Source: Thiotrichaceae bacterium UBA7357 (GTDB taxonomy: Bacteria > Pseudomonadota > Gammaproteobacteria > Eutrophobiales > Eutrophobiaceae). Taken from it: DNA of 64,000 bases. The translations under genes and the position numbers were made by a program. Below are positions 50,957 to 60,644 of this stretch, piece after piece. Position 1 is the stretch's first letter. Each line of letters opens with the position of its first letter. Below the pieces are notes generated by a model. It was given only the letters and a program-made list of their open reading frames with translations, searched no databases and had not been told where the DNA came from. The stretch lies in the NCBI GenBank assembly GCA_002470825.1, contig DKOR01000035.1, positions 124,001-188,000 on the forward strand, written 5' to 3'.

Positions 50957-51892
50957 GTGAATAGTCAAAAAAACCTAGCAGTCGTTTTCCCAGGACAAGG
51001 TTCACAATCTGTTGGCATGATGAGTAAACTACTCGAAACAGAGTCTGAACTTAAGTCAGTATTTGATTCTGCTTCTGAGATCTTAGGTTATGACCTTTTG
51101 GATATTATAAACTTTGGGCCAGAAAAAAAATTAAACCAAACTAAAATCACACAGCCAGCTTTACTAGCTTCCGCATATGCAACATGGCTAATGTGCGAAG
51201 AAATATTACAGACATCGACCATTGTATTCGCAGGCCACAGTCTTGGTGAATACACAGCCTTGGTCTGTGCTGGTGTAATTGAATTTCAAGATGCAATTAC
51301 ATTGGTTGCTAGAAGAGGGCAATGTATGCAAAAAGCAGTGCCTGAAGATGTCGGAGCAATGGCAGCAATTCTCGGTTTAGAGGATGACCAAGTAGCGCAA
51401 ATTTGTGTTGTCGCTGCAGAAAGTGAGACAGTATCTGCTGCTAATTTTAATTCACCAGGACAGGTAGTTATTGCTGGGAATAAGTCTGCAGTTGAAAGAG
51501 CAATAATTGCAGCAAAGGATATTGGCGCTAAACGAGCATTATTATTGCCTATTAGTGTTCCATCGCATTGCATGCTCATGAAAGAAGCCGCCACTGAATT
51601 TGCAACAACACTAGATAAAATTCATTTTAGTGATGCTGACACTCCTGTAATACAAAATGTGAATGCTGAGGTTAAAACTAAATCAGATGAAATTAAGAAT
51701 GCACTTCTTCAGCAACTTTACATGCCGGTCCGTTGGGTTGATAGCATAAATCGTATGCAAAGTATGGGCGTTAATAAAATTATTGAATGTGGTCCTGGAA
51801 AAGTCCTTGGCGGATTGATTAAACGCATAGATCGCTCAATTCAAACATATTCCGTGCATGATAAAGCTTCTTTAAGAAATGCACTAAATTAA
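50957..51892 (+). CDS. fabD: Malonyl-CoA:ACP transacylase (FabD)
   Basis: The 311-residue enzyme loads malonate onto ACP. It has FPGQGSQ (about 11-17), the nucleophile Ser95 in GHSLGEYTA, and His in SVPSHCMLM (about 199). The start is GTG. It is the second condensing-cycle gene of the cluster. Confidence 0.96.
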   Translation: MNSQKNLAVVFPGQGSQSVGMMSKLLETESELKSVFDSASEILGYDLLDIINFGPEKKLNQTKITQPALLASAYATWLMCEEILQTSTIVFAGHSLGEYTALVCAGVIEFQDAITLVARRGQCMQKAVPEDVGAMAAILGLEDDQVAQICVVAAESETVSAANFNSPGQVVIAGNKSAVERAIIAAKDIGAKRALLLPISVPSHCMLMKEAATEFATTLDKIHFSDADTPVIQNVNAEVKTKSDEIKNALLQQLYMPVRWVDSINRMQSMGVNKIIECGPGKVLGGLIKRIDRSIQTYSVHDKASLRNALN

Positions 51893-51909
51893 AAGCGAGT
51901 TGTTTCATT

Positions 51910-52653
51910 ATGAATAAATATAAAGATAAAGTTGTGTTGGTCACCGGCGCCAGTCGTGGTATTGGTAAAGCTATTTTAAATAAATTTGCAAAACATGGTG
52001 CATTTGTAATTGGTACAGCAACTACTGAAACCTCTGCTGATATAATTACAAAAAATGTAACGGCTGATAACAATACTGGAATAGGCCTAGTTTTAAATAT
52101 CGCAGATAAATTATCAATTAATGATTTTAGTCATAAACTCAAGGATTTAAATGCACCATGTATTCTTATAAATAATGCAGGAATCACATGCGATAATTTA
52201 TTAATGAGAATGAAAGACGATGAATGGGAAAAAGTCATAAACACCAATTTAACCGGCATGTTTCATGTAACAAGATTATGTATGCGAGCAATGATGAAAC
52301 AACGTTATGGGCGCATTATTAATATCAGTTCAGTTGTTGGATTATCTGGAAATCCAGGGCAATCAAATTATTCTGCATCAAAAGCAGGGATGTTGGGTTT
52401 TACACGTTCTTTGGCAAGAGAAGTAGGCTCTAGAGGAATCACTGTAAACGCAGTAGCTCCAGGTTTTATTTCGACAGAAATGACAGATGAATTAACTGAC
52501 GATATTCGTGATTCAATATTGAATCAAATTCCATTAGCTCGATTAGGTCATCCAGAAGAAATAGCAAATGTAGTCGATTTTCTTTCTTCAGATCAAGCGG
52601 CCTATATTACTGGACAAACTATTAGCGTAAATGGTGGTATGTATATGGGTTAA
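51910..52653 (+). CDS. fabG: 3-oxoacyl-ACP reductase (FabG)
   Basis: This short-chain dehydrogenase of 247 residues reduces beta-ketoacyl-ACP with NADPH. It shows TGASRGIGKAI (about 14-24), NNAG, the catalytic ISSV...YSASKAG pair (Tyr/Lys about 151-155) and GFISTEMT. It is followed by acpP. Confidence 0.96.
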   Translation: MNKYKDKVVLVTGASRGIGKAILNKFAKHGAFVIGTATTETSADIITKNVTADNNTGIGLVLNIADKLSINDFSHKLKDLNAPCILINNAGITCDNLLMRMKDDEWEKVINTNLTGMFHVTRLCMRAMMKQRYGRIINISSVVGLSGNPGQSNYSASKAGMLGFTRSLAREVGSRGITVNAVAPGFISTEMTDELTDDIRDSILNQIPLARLGHPEEIANVVDFLSSDQAAYITGQTISVNGGMYMG

Positions 52654-52804
52654 AACTATTAATTACTTTAATAAAAGTTTTTAAGTATATGATATTATTG
52701 TAAATAAATATCAAGAAATAATCTAAGTTGCAAGAAGATACCATTTCACTAAACTTAGCAATCTAAAAACGGTCATTGAGCCGCTAAGGGAGGATTTATT
52801 AATC

Positions 52805-53041
52805 ATGAGTAGTGTTGAAGAGCGCGTAAAAAAAATCGTTGTAGAACAACTGGGTGTTAAAGAAGTAGAGGTCACTAATGAATCATCATTTGTTGATGAC
52901 TTGGGTGCTGATTCTTTGGACACTGTCGAGTTAGTCATGGCATTAGAAGAAGAGTTCAAAACCGAAATCCCAGATGAAGAAGCTGAGAATATTACTACTG
53001 TTAATGAAGCGGTAAAATATATAAATGCACACCTAGAATAA
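52805..53041 (+). CDS. acpP: Acyl carrier protein
   Basis: The 78-residue acidic carrier has the phosphopantetheine site Ser37 in [21 protein letters not shown]. It has a strong ribosome site (AAGGGAGGA, 52786-52793). The gene is followed by a clear terminator, so it can be expressed above the rest of the cluster. Confidence 0.98.
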   Translation: MSSVEERVKKIVVEQLGVKEVEVTNESSFVDDLGADSLDTVELVMALEEEFKTEIPDEEAENITTVNEAVKYINAHLE

Positions 53042-53060
53042 TTTGAAACATGAAGGGCAC

Positions 53061-53101
53061 AAAAGGTCGCGTTGTGTTGACTTTCTTACGCGGCCTTTTT
53101 T
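53061..53101 (+). terminator. Rho-independent terminator after acpP
   Basis: The stem AAAAGGTCGCGT (53061-53072) pairs with ACGCGGCCTTTT (53088-53099, one G-T pair) and runs directly into T residues. It ends the acpP transcript and separates it partly from fabF. Confidence 0.9.
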
Positions 53102-53179
53102 GTGACTAAATATTTTTGAATATTTAACTTAAAGAATTAAGAAATCCGTTCCATTTCTTTCTTTGAACAATAAAAGGCA

Positions 53180-54430
53180 ATGTCTGAATTGAGTAAACGT
53201 CGTGTAGTCATAACTGGATTAGGTATGCTAACGCCAGTAGGCAATAGCGTTGATGAATCTTGGAATAATATAATAGCGGGCAAAAGCGGCATTACCCTTA
53301 TAGATCATTTTGACACGTCAGATTTTAGCGTTCGTATTGCAGGTTGCATACGAAACTTCGATATAGATAACTATATTTCAAAAAAAGACCAAAAAAAAAT
53401 GGATAGATTTATTCATTACGGCCTCAGCGCAGGCATACAGGCATTACAGGATTCTGGTCTAGAGATTAACGAAAAAAATGCTACACGTGTCGGTGTTGCC
53501 ATTGGATCTGGCATTGGTGGATTACCTGGCCTTGAAAAAGGCATCAAACAATTCATTGATGGTGGTCCAAGAAAGGTATCTCCATTTTTTATACCTAGCA
53601 CGATAATAAATATGATCTCAGGACATTTGTCCATAATGTATGGGCTGAAGGGTCCAAACTTTGCTATCAGTACCGCATGTACAACAGGCACTCATAATAT
53701 AGGTGATTCTGCAAGATTAATCGAATATGGCGATGCAGATGTTATGATTGCAGGAGGGGCTGAGATGGCTACTTCTGGAAATGGTGTAGCTGGGTTCGCT
53801 TCTGCTAAAGCGCTTTCCTCGAGAAATGATGACCCCGAGCGAGCTAGCCGTCCTTGGGATAAAGATAGGGATGGATTTGTTATGAGTGAAGGCGCAGGTG
53901 TTATCGTTTTGGAAGAATATGAGCATGCTAAAAAACGTGGTGCAAACATAATCGCTGAAATTGCAGGTTATGGTATGAGCGGTGATGCATATCATATGAC
54001 TGCGCCTTCGGAAAATGGAGAGGGTGCTGCAAATTGTATGACAAACGCAATAAGAAACGCATGTGTCAATAACAATGAAATAGATTATATCAATGCGCAT
54101 GGGACTTCAACGCCGTCGGGAGATATTGCAGAAACAGTTGCAATAAAACGAGTATTCAAAGAAGATTCTAAATCACTAGCAATTAGTTCAACAAAATCAA
54201 TGATTGGACATCTACTAGGGGCTGCAGGAGGTGTTGAAGCTATATTTTCAATATTAGCAATTCGTGACCAAGTTGCGCCTCCGACGATTAATCTTTATGA
54301 GCCAGACCCTGAATGTGATCTAGATTATATCCCACATACTGCTCGTGAAATGAATATCGACATTGCATTATCGAATTCATTTGGTTTTGGTGGCACAAAT
54401 GGTTCCCTCATTTTTAAAAAGTTGAGCTAA
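53180..54430 (+). CDS. fabF: 3-oxoacyl-ACP synthase II (FabF)
   Basis: The 416-residue elongating condensing enzyme has active Cys167 in [13 protein letters not shown], His in [11 protein letters not shown] (about 307) and His in [15 protein letters not shown] (about 344). The residues after the active cysteine (TTGTH) differ slightly from the common ASGAH/ASGVH but keep the fold-defining histidine. It is followed by pabC. Confidence 0.96.
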   Translation: MSELSKRRVVITGLGMLTPVGNSVDESWNNIIAGKSGITLIDHFDTSDFSVRIAGCIRNFDIDNYISKKDQKKMDRFIHYGLSAGIQALQDSGLEINEKNATRVGVAIGSGIGGLPGLEKGIKQFIDGGPRKVSPFFIPSTIINMISGHLSIMYGLKGPNFAISTACTTGTHNIGDSARLIEYGDADVMIAGGAEMATSGNGVAGFASAKALSSRNDDPERASRPWDKDRDGFVMSEGAGVIVLEEYEHAKKRGANIIAEIAGYGMSGDAYHMTAPSENGEGAANCMTNAIRNACVNNNEIDYINAHGTSTPSGDIAETVAIKRVFKEDSKSLAISSTKSMIGHLLGAAGGVEAIFSILAIRDQVAPPTINLYEPDPECDLDYIPHTAREMNIDIALSNSFGFGGTNGSLIFKKLS

Positions 54431-54453
54431 AGTCAATAGGCCATGAAAGATTA

Positions 54454-55290
54454 ATGGCAATCAAATTTCTATTCAACGGAAATTCGAGTCATGTAATTTC
54501 CGCGCATGATCGAGGCTTGCAATTTGGCGATGGTTTATTTGAAACTATTGCAATAAAAAATGAATTCCTACTATGTTGGGATGAACATATAAAAAGGTTG
54601 CAATTAGGCTGCAGTCGTCTAAAGATTCCAATGCCTAGTGAAGAAACATTAACAAAAGAAGCTCGGAGTTTAATAAGTAATGTTGAACGAGGAGTTTTAA
54701 AACTAATTGTCACTCGCGGAGAGGGCGGACGTGGGTATGCTTTGCCTCTAAACGCTGAAACAACTCGGCTTATGTCGCTTTACCCATGGCCCGAATACTC
54801 GTTTGGAAACCCAGATAATGGAATAAAGGTTCGTCTATGCAATTATCGTTATGGTCACAATCCTGCGCTTGCAGGTATTAAACATCTTAATAGACTTGAA
54901 CAAGTGATGGCTAGATCTGAATGGTCAGACACTACAATAGCAGAAGGAATTATTCTGGATTATGAGAAAAACGTTATTGAAGGGACGATGAGCAATCTCT
55001 TCTATATCAAAAATAATACCTTGTATACTCCTGAACTATTCGCTTGCGGCATCAATGGTATTATTAGACAAAAAGTTATTACCTTAGCAGCAGAACTGAA
55101 TCTTGAAGTTCGTATTGATAAAATTTCACTACAAAGGCTAATGGATGCTGATGAAGCATTTATGTGCAATAGCATTATTGGGATATGGCCAATAACACTT
55201 CTCGGAGAAAAATCATTGGAAATAGGAGAAAAGACCATTCGAATGAAAATATTATTACAAAAATATAGTTTCATTTCTGAATCACAATGA
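54454..55290 (+). CDS. pabC: Aminodeoxychorismate lyase
   Basis: This fold-IV PLP enzyme of 278 residues releases 4-aminobenzoate for folate synthesis. Motifs are HDRGLQFGDGLFETI (about 19-33), VTRGEGGRGYALP (about 87-99), the lysine in AGIKHLNRLEQVMA (about 140) and EGTMSNLFYIK. A branched-chain aminotransferase is the alternative, but the neighbours fabF and mltG favour PabC. It overlaps mltG as ATGA. Confidence 0.93.
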   Translation: MAIKFLFNGNSSHVISAHDRGLQFGDGLFETIAIKNEFLLCWDEHIKRLQLGCSRLKIPMPSEETLTKEARSLISNVERGVLKLIVTRGEGGRGYALPLNAETTRLMSLYPWPEYSFGNPDNGIKVRLCNYRYGHNPALAGIKHLNRLEQVMARSEWSDTTIAEGIILDYEKNVIEGTMSNLFYIKNNTLYTPELFACGINGIIRQKVITLAAELNLEVRIDKISLQRLMDADEAFMCNSIIGIWPITLLGEKSLEIGEKTIRMKILLQKYSFISESQ

Positions 55291-56339
55291 AACGTTTAAT
55301 CATATCTATATTAACATTTCCCAACCTAGCTGCTTCTGCTTTGTCACGATTTTCTACAGCAGTATTTTCTCTCTCTCTTCTAGTTACTGTTGCGTTTTTC
55401 TACAAAGATTATCAAACTTTTCTCGAAACTTCGTTAAGTATTAAAAATCAAACTGTTTTTGAAGTTTTGCCGGGCATGAGCTTTGCTGATGTGAATACAA
55501 GACTCAAGAAGCTAGGTCTGATAAAAAAAACAGGTTACTTTAAAATCTTAGCTTTACATACTAAGAAAGCAAATGATATCAAATCAGGTGAATATTTAAT
55601 AACTCCTGAATTAAACCCAATCGGTCTCCTAAAGCTTTTAGTTTCAGGAAAAGTTATTCAATACTCATTTACAATTCTTGAAGGTTGGCAAATCAGCGAT
55701 ATGACTCAAGCAGTTAATCTAACTGATTTGTTAGAACATACGTTAGAACTTGATAGATCAGAAGATATCATGACTCAACTAGGGTATGCGAATGAAGTGG
55801 CTGAAGGATTGTTCTTTCCAGACACATACAATTTCCCTAAGGGCACTACTGATAAAGAATTTTTACAAAGGGCCCATCTCCGTTTGCATGAAATCTTGGA
55901 TGAAGAGTGGCAATCCTCTGCTAAAAATTTACCATACAAAACACCATATGAAGCATTAATTATGGCTTCTATAATAGAAAAAGAAACGAGTCTAGCGAGT
56001 GAGCGTAAAACTATTGCAGGAGTATTCATACGTCGCCTAAATAAAGGCATGAAACTGCAGACGGATCCAACAGTAATTTATGCAATAGGAAAAGAATTTG
56101 ATGGTGATATACGTAAAAAAGATCTTAATATTGACTCACTCTATAATACCTATCGCTATAAGGGCTTACCTCCTAGTCCAATTGCATTAGTTGGTCGAGA
56201 AGCAATTCATGCAGCACTACATCCAGAAAAGGGTAAGTCACTTTATTTTGTTGCAAAAGGGGATGGTTCTCATTATTTTTCAGATACGTTGAAAGAACAT
56301 AATAAGGCTGTCGTGAAATATCAATTAAAGAAAAAATAA
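55287..56339 (+). CDS. mltG: Endolytic murein transglycosylase MltG (YceG)
   Basis: The 350-residue protein has one N-terminal span (about residues 22-42), a LysM-like part and the catalytic YceG domain with EGLFFPDTYNFPKGT, MASIIEKET (catalytic Glu) and LQTDPTVIYAIG, ending in YFVAKGDGSHYFSDTLKEH. It is thought to end glycan-chain growth. Located between pabC and tmk as usual. Confidence 0.95.
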   Translation: MKRLIISILTFPNLAASALSRFSTAVFSLSLLVTVAFFYKDYQTFLETSLSIKNQTVFEVLPGMSFADVNTRLKKLGLIKKTGYFKILALHTKKANDIKSGEYLITPELNPIGLLKLLVSGKVIQYSFTILEGWQISDMTQAVNLTDLLEHTLELDRSEDIMTQLGYANEVAEGLFFPDTYNFPKGTTDKEFLQRAHLRLHEILDEEWQSSAKNLPYKTPYEALIMASIIEKETSLASERKTIAGVFIRRLNKGMKLQTDPTVIYAIGKEFDGDIRKKDLNIDSLYNTYRYKGLPPSPIALVGREAIHAALHPEKGKSLYFVAKGDGSHYFSDTLKEHNKAVVKYQLKKK

Positions 56340-56345
56340 ATAATA

Positions 56346-56966
56346 ATGCATGAAGGTTTATTTATAACGCTAGAAGGTATTGAAGGTGCTGGAAAAAGTA
56401 GTTCGTTGAACTATATTTCTGAACTGTTTATTTGTGCTGGCCATGAGGTTTTACAAACACGCGAACCAGGCGGAACGGACACTGGAGAGCAGATCAGAAA
56501 AATACTTTTAGATAGTGATAACATTAAATTAGAAAGTAGCACTGAGCTCCTTTTAATGTTTGCCGCTCGAAGTCAGCATTTAGAAGAAATTGTAAAACCT
56601 GCTTTAGAAAAAGACCAGGTTGTTATATGCGATCGTTTTACTGATGCTAGTTATGCATATCAGGGAGGAGGTCGAGGGATTGAAGAATTACGAATAAAGA
56701 CACTTGAAGACTGGGTTCAACTAGGTTTTACACCTACCGTTACCTTGTTATTTGATCTTGATGTTGATGTTGGATTACGTCGAGCAGAAAAGAGAAGCCA
56801 AGCAGATCGATTCGAACAAGAAGACATAATGTTCTTTAAACGTGTTCGTTCATCTTATCTTCAGAGAGCGAGTAACGAGCCCATACGTTTTCGAATCATT
56901 AACGCGGGTAATTCTCTGGAAGATGTGAAACAGCAAATACATAAAGCATTGCAAGAATATTTATGA
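56346..56966 (+). CDS. tmk: Thymidylate kinase
   Basis: The 206-residue enzyme phosphorylates dTMP. It has the P-loop LEGIEGAGKSS (about 8-18), the DRF motif VVICDRFTDASYAYQGGGR (about 96-114) and TREPGGT. It overlaps holB as ATGA. Confidence 0.96.
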   Translation: MHEGLFITLEGIEGAGKSSSLNYISELFICAGHEVLQTREPGGTDTGEQIRKILLDSDNIKLESSTELLLMFAARSQHLEEIVKPALEKDQVVICDRFTDASYAYQGGGRGIEELRIKTLEDWVQLGFTPTVTLLFDLDVDVGLRRAEKRSQADRFEQEDIMFFKRVRSSYLQRASNEPIRFRIINAGNSLEDVKQQIHKALQEYL

Positions 56967-57961
56967 GCAAGATCTATCCATGGCAAAACACCCAATGGCA
57001 AAGGTTTCAGGAAATGCAGCAACAAAACCGATTGCCTAATGCTATTTTACTTTCGGGTCCGGAGGGTATAGGTCTAAAAGAATTTGCAAAGTCTGCTGCC
57101 ATGCAACTACTATGTCAATCTAATCAAATCAAAACTAATAGCGCTTGCGGTATTTGCAAAAGTTGTCTTCTATATATTGCTGGAAATCATCCTGATTTGT
57201 ATTCTATTGAACCTGAAGATAGTAGTAGACAACTTAAAATAGCTCAGATACGCGGATTAATTGAGTATGTCACATTAAAAAGTTTTATCGGCAATCGCAA
57301 AATTGTCATAATTGAACCTGCTGATGCAATGAACCGAGCAACAGCTAATGCATTATTGAAAACACTAGAAGAGCCACCTTCCCAATCTATGTTATTTCTT
57401 TTGAGTAATATACCTTCTAAATTACCGATAACAATTAGAAGTCGTTGTCAGCAAATATATTTTAAACCTGCTCATACAAATGCCGACATAGATTGGCTAC
57501 AAAGTAAGTTAGTTGATACAAAATATTCCGCAGAAACATTATTTCGTTTATCTGGAGGAGGGCCTTTGAGAGCATTATCCTTAATAGAGGGCGAGCAATT
57601 AGAATTTCGAATTATCTTAGTAAAAGATTTAAAATTGATGAGTATTAAAAGCTGCGACACCGTTCAAATAGCTGCGAATTGGCAAGCCTTGGGAATTGAT
57701 AATATTCTTAACTGGTTGATGAAAATAATACTGGACCTTATTCGTCTTAAACTACAACGTGAAAGATCACACCTGATAAATGTTGATTTGAAAGAGGACT
57801 TGCAAGACATTGTAAATTCATTAGACTTGAACTCAATGGTTAGGAATTATAATTTTGTATTATTAAAGCACCAACAATCGTTATCACTAATGAATTATAA
57901 TACTCTGAGTATAATAGAAGAGGTTCTGTTTTATTGGAATAATTCGGAAATGGAAAATTAA
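56963..57961 (+). CDS. holB: DNA polymerase III subunit delta'
   Basis: The 332-residue clamp-loader subunit has a degenerate P-loop (LLSGPEGIGLKEFAKSAA, about 29-46), a four-cysteine zinc module (about 51-70, ending SACGICKSCL) and ANALLKTLEEPP with SRCQQIYF. It works with HolA and DnaX to load the sliding clamp. Confidence 0.93.
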   Translation: MSKIYPWQNTQWQRFQEMQQQNRLPNAILLSGPEGIGLKEFAKSAAMQLLCQSNQIKTNSACGICKSCLLYIAGNHPDLYSIEPEDSSRQLKIAQIRGLIEYVTLKSFIGNRKIVIIEPADAMNRATANALLKTLEEPPSQSMLFLLSNIPSKLPITIRSRCQQIYFKPAHTNADIDWLQSKLVDTKYSAETLFRLSGGGPLRALSLIEGEQLEFRIILVKDLKLMSIKSCDTVQIAANWQALGIDNILNWLMKIILDLIRLKLQRERSHLINVDLKEDLQDIVNSLDLNSMVRNYNFVLLKHQQSLSLMNYNTLSIIEEVLFYWNNSEMEN

Positions 57962-57976
57962 TTGGAGTAAAAGTGA

Positions 57977-58330
57977 ATGGCCGCAGCTAACAATACAGGA
58001 CATGGTATCTTATCCTTAAATATAAAAAATAAAAGTGCGCTTTATGCTTCATATATGCCATTTTTAAAAAATGGTGGTATGTTTATACCTACACCCAAAA
58101 GCTACAATTTGAATGATGAAGTTTTCATGCTACTAACCTTAACTGACAATAAAGAAAAATTACCTGTGGCGGGTAAAGTTGCCTGGATTACTCCGGTAGG
58201 GGCCCAGGGTAATAAAATTGCCGGCATAGGAGTGCAATTTAGCGAATTGGATAAAGGCGCCACCAAAAATAAAATCGAAAAGCAATTGGCTGGTACATTG
58301 AAATCAGATCGTCCAACGCATACTATTTGA
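57977..58330 (+). CDS. pilZ: PilZ-domain protein (PilZ, type IV pilus assembly)
   Basis: The 117-residue single PilZ domain contains LYASYMPFLKNGGMFIPTPK and GKVAWITPVGAQGNKIAGIGVQFSE. It lacks the RxxxR c-di-GMP signature at the N-terminus, as does the pilus-assembly PilZ of Pseudomonas, which also lies between holB and tatD. With pilF at 3.5 kb it supports the presence of type IV pili. Confidence 0.93.
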   Translation: MAAANNTGHGILSLNIKNKSALYASYMPFLKNGGMFIPTPKSYNLNDEVFMLLTLTDNKEKLPVAGKVAWITPVGAQGNKIAGIGVQFSELDKGATKNKIEKQLAGTLKSDRPTHTI

Positions 58331-58374
58331 TTATCTTAAACAACTAATTTTTAGTAAGAATTTTACCTGAAAAT

Positions 58375-59139
58375 ATGTCTTCATTGATAGATTCTCATTG
58401 CCACATTCCATTGTTAAATGAAGTGTTTACTGTGAAGCAAATTATAGAGAATGCAAAACAGAACGATATCGAACATATGCTTTGCGTTGCGATAGATCTT
58501 GATGGCTCACCTGACATTATCAAATTAGCAAGTGAAAATAGCATGATCTCAGCTTCCGTGGGAATACATCCTAATACTGAATTGATAAAAGAACCTGTCA
58601 TAGAAGAAATTATAGCTTTAGCAAGCCAGGATGAAGTTGTAGCAATAGGAGAAACTGGACTTGATTATTTTCGAAGTGAAGGAGATCTAAGCTGGCAACG
58701 TGATCGGTTTCGAACTCACATTAATGCTGCAAAAGAATTAAATAAGCCTTTGATAATTCATACTCGTGAGTCCAAAGTTGATGTGATCCGCATATTAAAA
58801 GAGGAAGGAGCTGCTCAAGTTGGCGGAGTTATGCATTGTTTTGTTGAAGATTGGGAAACGGCACAAGCAGCTATGGAGCTTAACTTTCTCATTTCTTTTT
58901 CTGGCATTGTTACCTTTAAGAACGCAAAAGACCTTCAAGAGGTAGCTAAACTCGTCCCATTGAAAAAAATGCTAGTTGAAACAGATTCTCCATATTTGGC
59001 GCCAGTACCATTCAGAGGAAAGACGAACCAGCCTGCTTATGTTCGCCATGTTGCTGAATTCATTTCGGATTTGAAAGAAATTAATTTTGACGTCTTCGCA
59101 AAACAAACTACCAATAATTTCTATAAATTATTTAACTAA
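58375..59139 (+). CDS. tatD: TatD-family metal-dependent deoxyribonuclease
   Basis: The 254-residue TIM-barrel hydrolase has DSHCHIPLL (metal ligands at the first strand), GETGLDYFR, HTRES, VMHCF and ETDSPYLAPVPFRGKTNQP. It closes the tmk-holB-pilZ-tatD run. It could equally be called YcfH; the substrate is uncertain between DNA ends and other phosphodiesters. Confidence 0.94.
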   Translation: MSSLIDSHCHIPLLNEVFTVKQIIENAKQNDIEHMLCVAIDLDGSPDIIKLASENSMISASVGIHPNTELIKEPVIEEIIALASQDEVVAIGETGLDYFRSEGDLSWQRDRFRTHINAAKELNKPLIIHTRESKVDVIRILKEEGAAQVGGVMHCFVEDWETAQAAMELNFLISFSGIVTFKNAKDLQEVAKLVPLKKMLVETDSPYLAPVPFRGKTNQPAYVRHVAEFISDLKEINFDVFAKQTTNNFYKLFN

Positions 59140-59140
59140 A

Positions 59141-60280
59141 TTAGATAGAACGGGATAATATATCAAACGATTTATCTATAGTTCTTCTACTAGTGTAAAA
59201 ATGAGGTGAAAATCTTATCCCACCCGAACGATTTGCGCATATCAGCATATTTTTTGTTAATTTAGAATAAAGTTGTGGTGTATCAACCCCTTCAATCTTG
59301 AATGTAACTATACCTGCATACTGATTTTCATTCGTTGGTGAAATAAATTTTAGATCAGGTACTTTCTTCAATAATTCAATCATATAAGCAACATTATCAA
59401 TAATATTACTCGATATATTATTCACACCAATTTCTTCTATTAAAGATAGACTAGCTGACAAAGCATGAATTCCGAGCATATTAGGACTTCCACATTCGAA
59501 ACGTCGACATGTACTAGAATATTTCAAATTCTTTGTATCATAGTTACCTACATCTTCAACCATATGCCATCCATATTGATGCAAAACAAGCGAACTTCTA
59601 ATTTCTTCCCTACAATAAAACAGTGCAATACCTTCGGGTCCTAACATCCACTTATGAGCATCCGCCATAACAAAATCAGCTTTTATAGCCTGACAATCAA
59701 AAGGGAAGGCTCCTAAACTTTGAATAGCATCGACACAAAATAATATTTTTTTCTTGTGGCAATACTCACCAAGCAACATTAAATCAAGGCGTTTACCTGT
59801 TGCATATTGAATAGAGCTTACTGTTAATAATCGCGTATTGTCATCACATGCACTGATTAATGCTTCTTCTGAGAATGAATTTTGAGATAAACTTATCTGT
59901 CTTAACTCCACACCTTTTTTCTTTTGTGCGAGCCAAGGAATTCTATTAGAAGGAAATTCTTCATCAGTACTTACAATATTATCTCCAGATTTCCAAATTA
60001 TACCTTCTGCTACTACAGAGAGTGCTTCTGATGTACTCTTCAATATTGCAATATCATCATGTGAAGGAGCATTGATAAGATTTTTCAATTGAATTTTTAG
60101 TGTGTTTTCAAGTTTTAACCACGATGAATAGTTAGAGGCACCAAGAGAGCTGTTTTCAACTGCAAATTGTTGAACAATTTTAGATGTTCTAACTGGCCAA
60201 GGCGATATAGCTGCATGGTTCAGATAGCAGATACTTTCATCTATTTGAAATTCTTCTTCGATTATTCGTTCAATACTCAT
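59141..60280 (-). CDS. Class-V PLP-dependent aminotransferase/desulfurase-like enzyme
   Basis: The 379-residue fold-I enzyme has the PLP lysine in ADFVMADAHKWMLGPEG (about 205-221), NHAAISPWP at the N-terminus, and CRRFECGSPNMLG. It resembles the selenocysteine lyase/isopenicillin-epimerase-like branch more than the IscS or SufS desulfurases, and I see no desulfurase-type active cysteine loop. No neighbouring gene hints at the substrate. It is convergent with tatD, with one base between the stops. Confidence 0.85.
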   Translation of the reverse strand: MSIERIIEEEFQIDESICYLNHAAISPWPVRTSKIVQQFAVENSSLGASNYSSWLKLENTLKIQLKNLINAPSHDDIAILKSTSEALSVVAEGIIWKSGDNIVSTDEEFPSNRIPWLAQKKKGVELRQISLSQNSFSEEALISACDDNTRLLTVSSIQYATGKRLDLMLLGEYCHKKKILFCVDAIQSLGAFPFDCQAIKADFVMADAHKWMLGPEGIALFYCREEIRSSLVLHQYGWHMVEDVGNYDTKNLKYSSTCRRFECGSPNMLGIHALSASLSLIEEIGVNNISSNIIDNVAYMIELLKKVPDLKFISPTNENQYAGIVTFKIEGVDTPQLYSKLTKNMLICANRSGGIRFSPHFYTSRRTIDKSFDILSRSI

Positions 60281-60644
60281 TAATAGTAATATATACCATG
60301 TAATTTGATTATTTCTTCATTTGTAGTTCCAACACGAAACTATCATTATTGTATCGTGGCTTATAAATTAGTTTATAAAGCTATCTATTAAATACAAGAG
60401 AGCACTTAAAAAGTATTAATTAATTTTAATCATACTAGAAATAACTGCGCATAATGTATATTATGTTAAATTAACGATTTAAAGTCTTATTTGTAATTAT
60501 CTTTTCATCATCTACACGTCTAACTTAACATTTATGGAATAACCTTATTCATAACTCAAGAATAGTAATAATTTCTAAACTCTTACTTCAATCTAGTAAT
60601 TGCTCTAATATGAACATCAATATATGAATGCTGTTATACCTTGA
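60281..60644. other. 364-base divergent intergenic region, no gene seen
   Basis: The spacer is AT-rich without open frames or strong hairpins. It should contain the promoters of the aminotransferase (minus) and the glycosyltransferase (plus), but I cannot place convincing -35/-10 pairs. Confidence 0.4.
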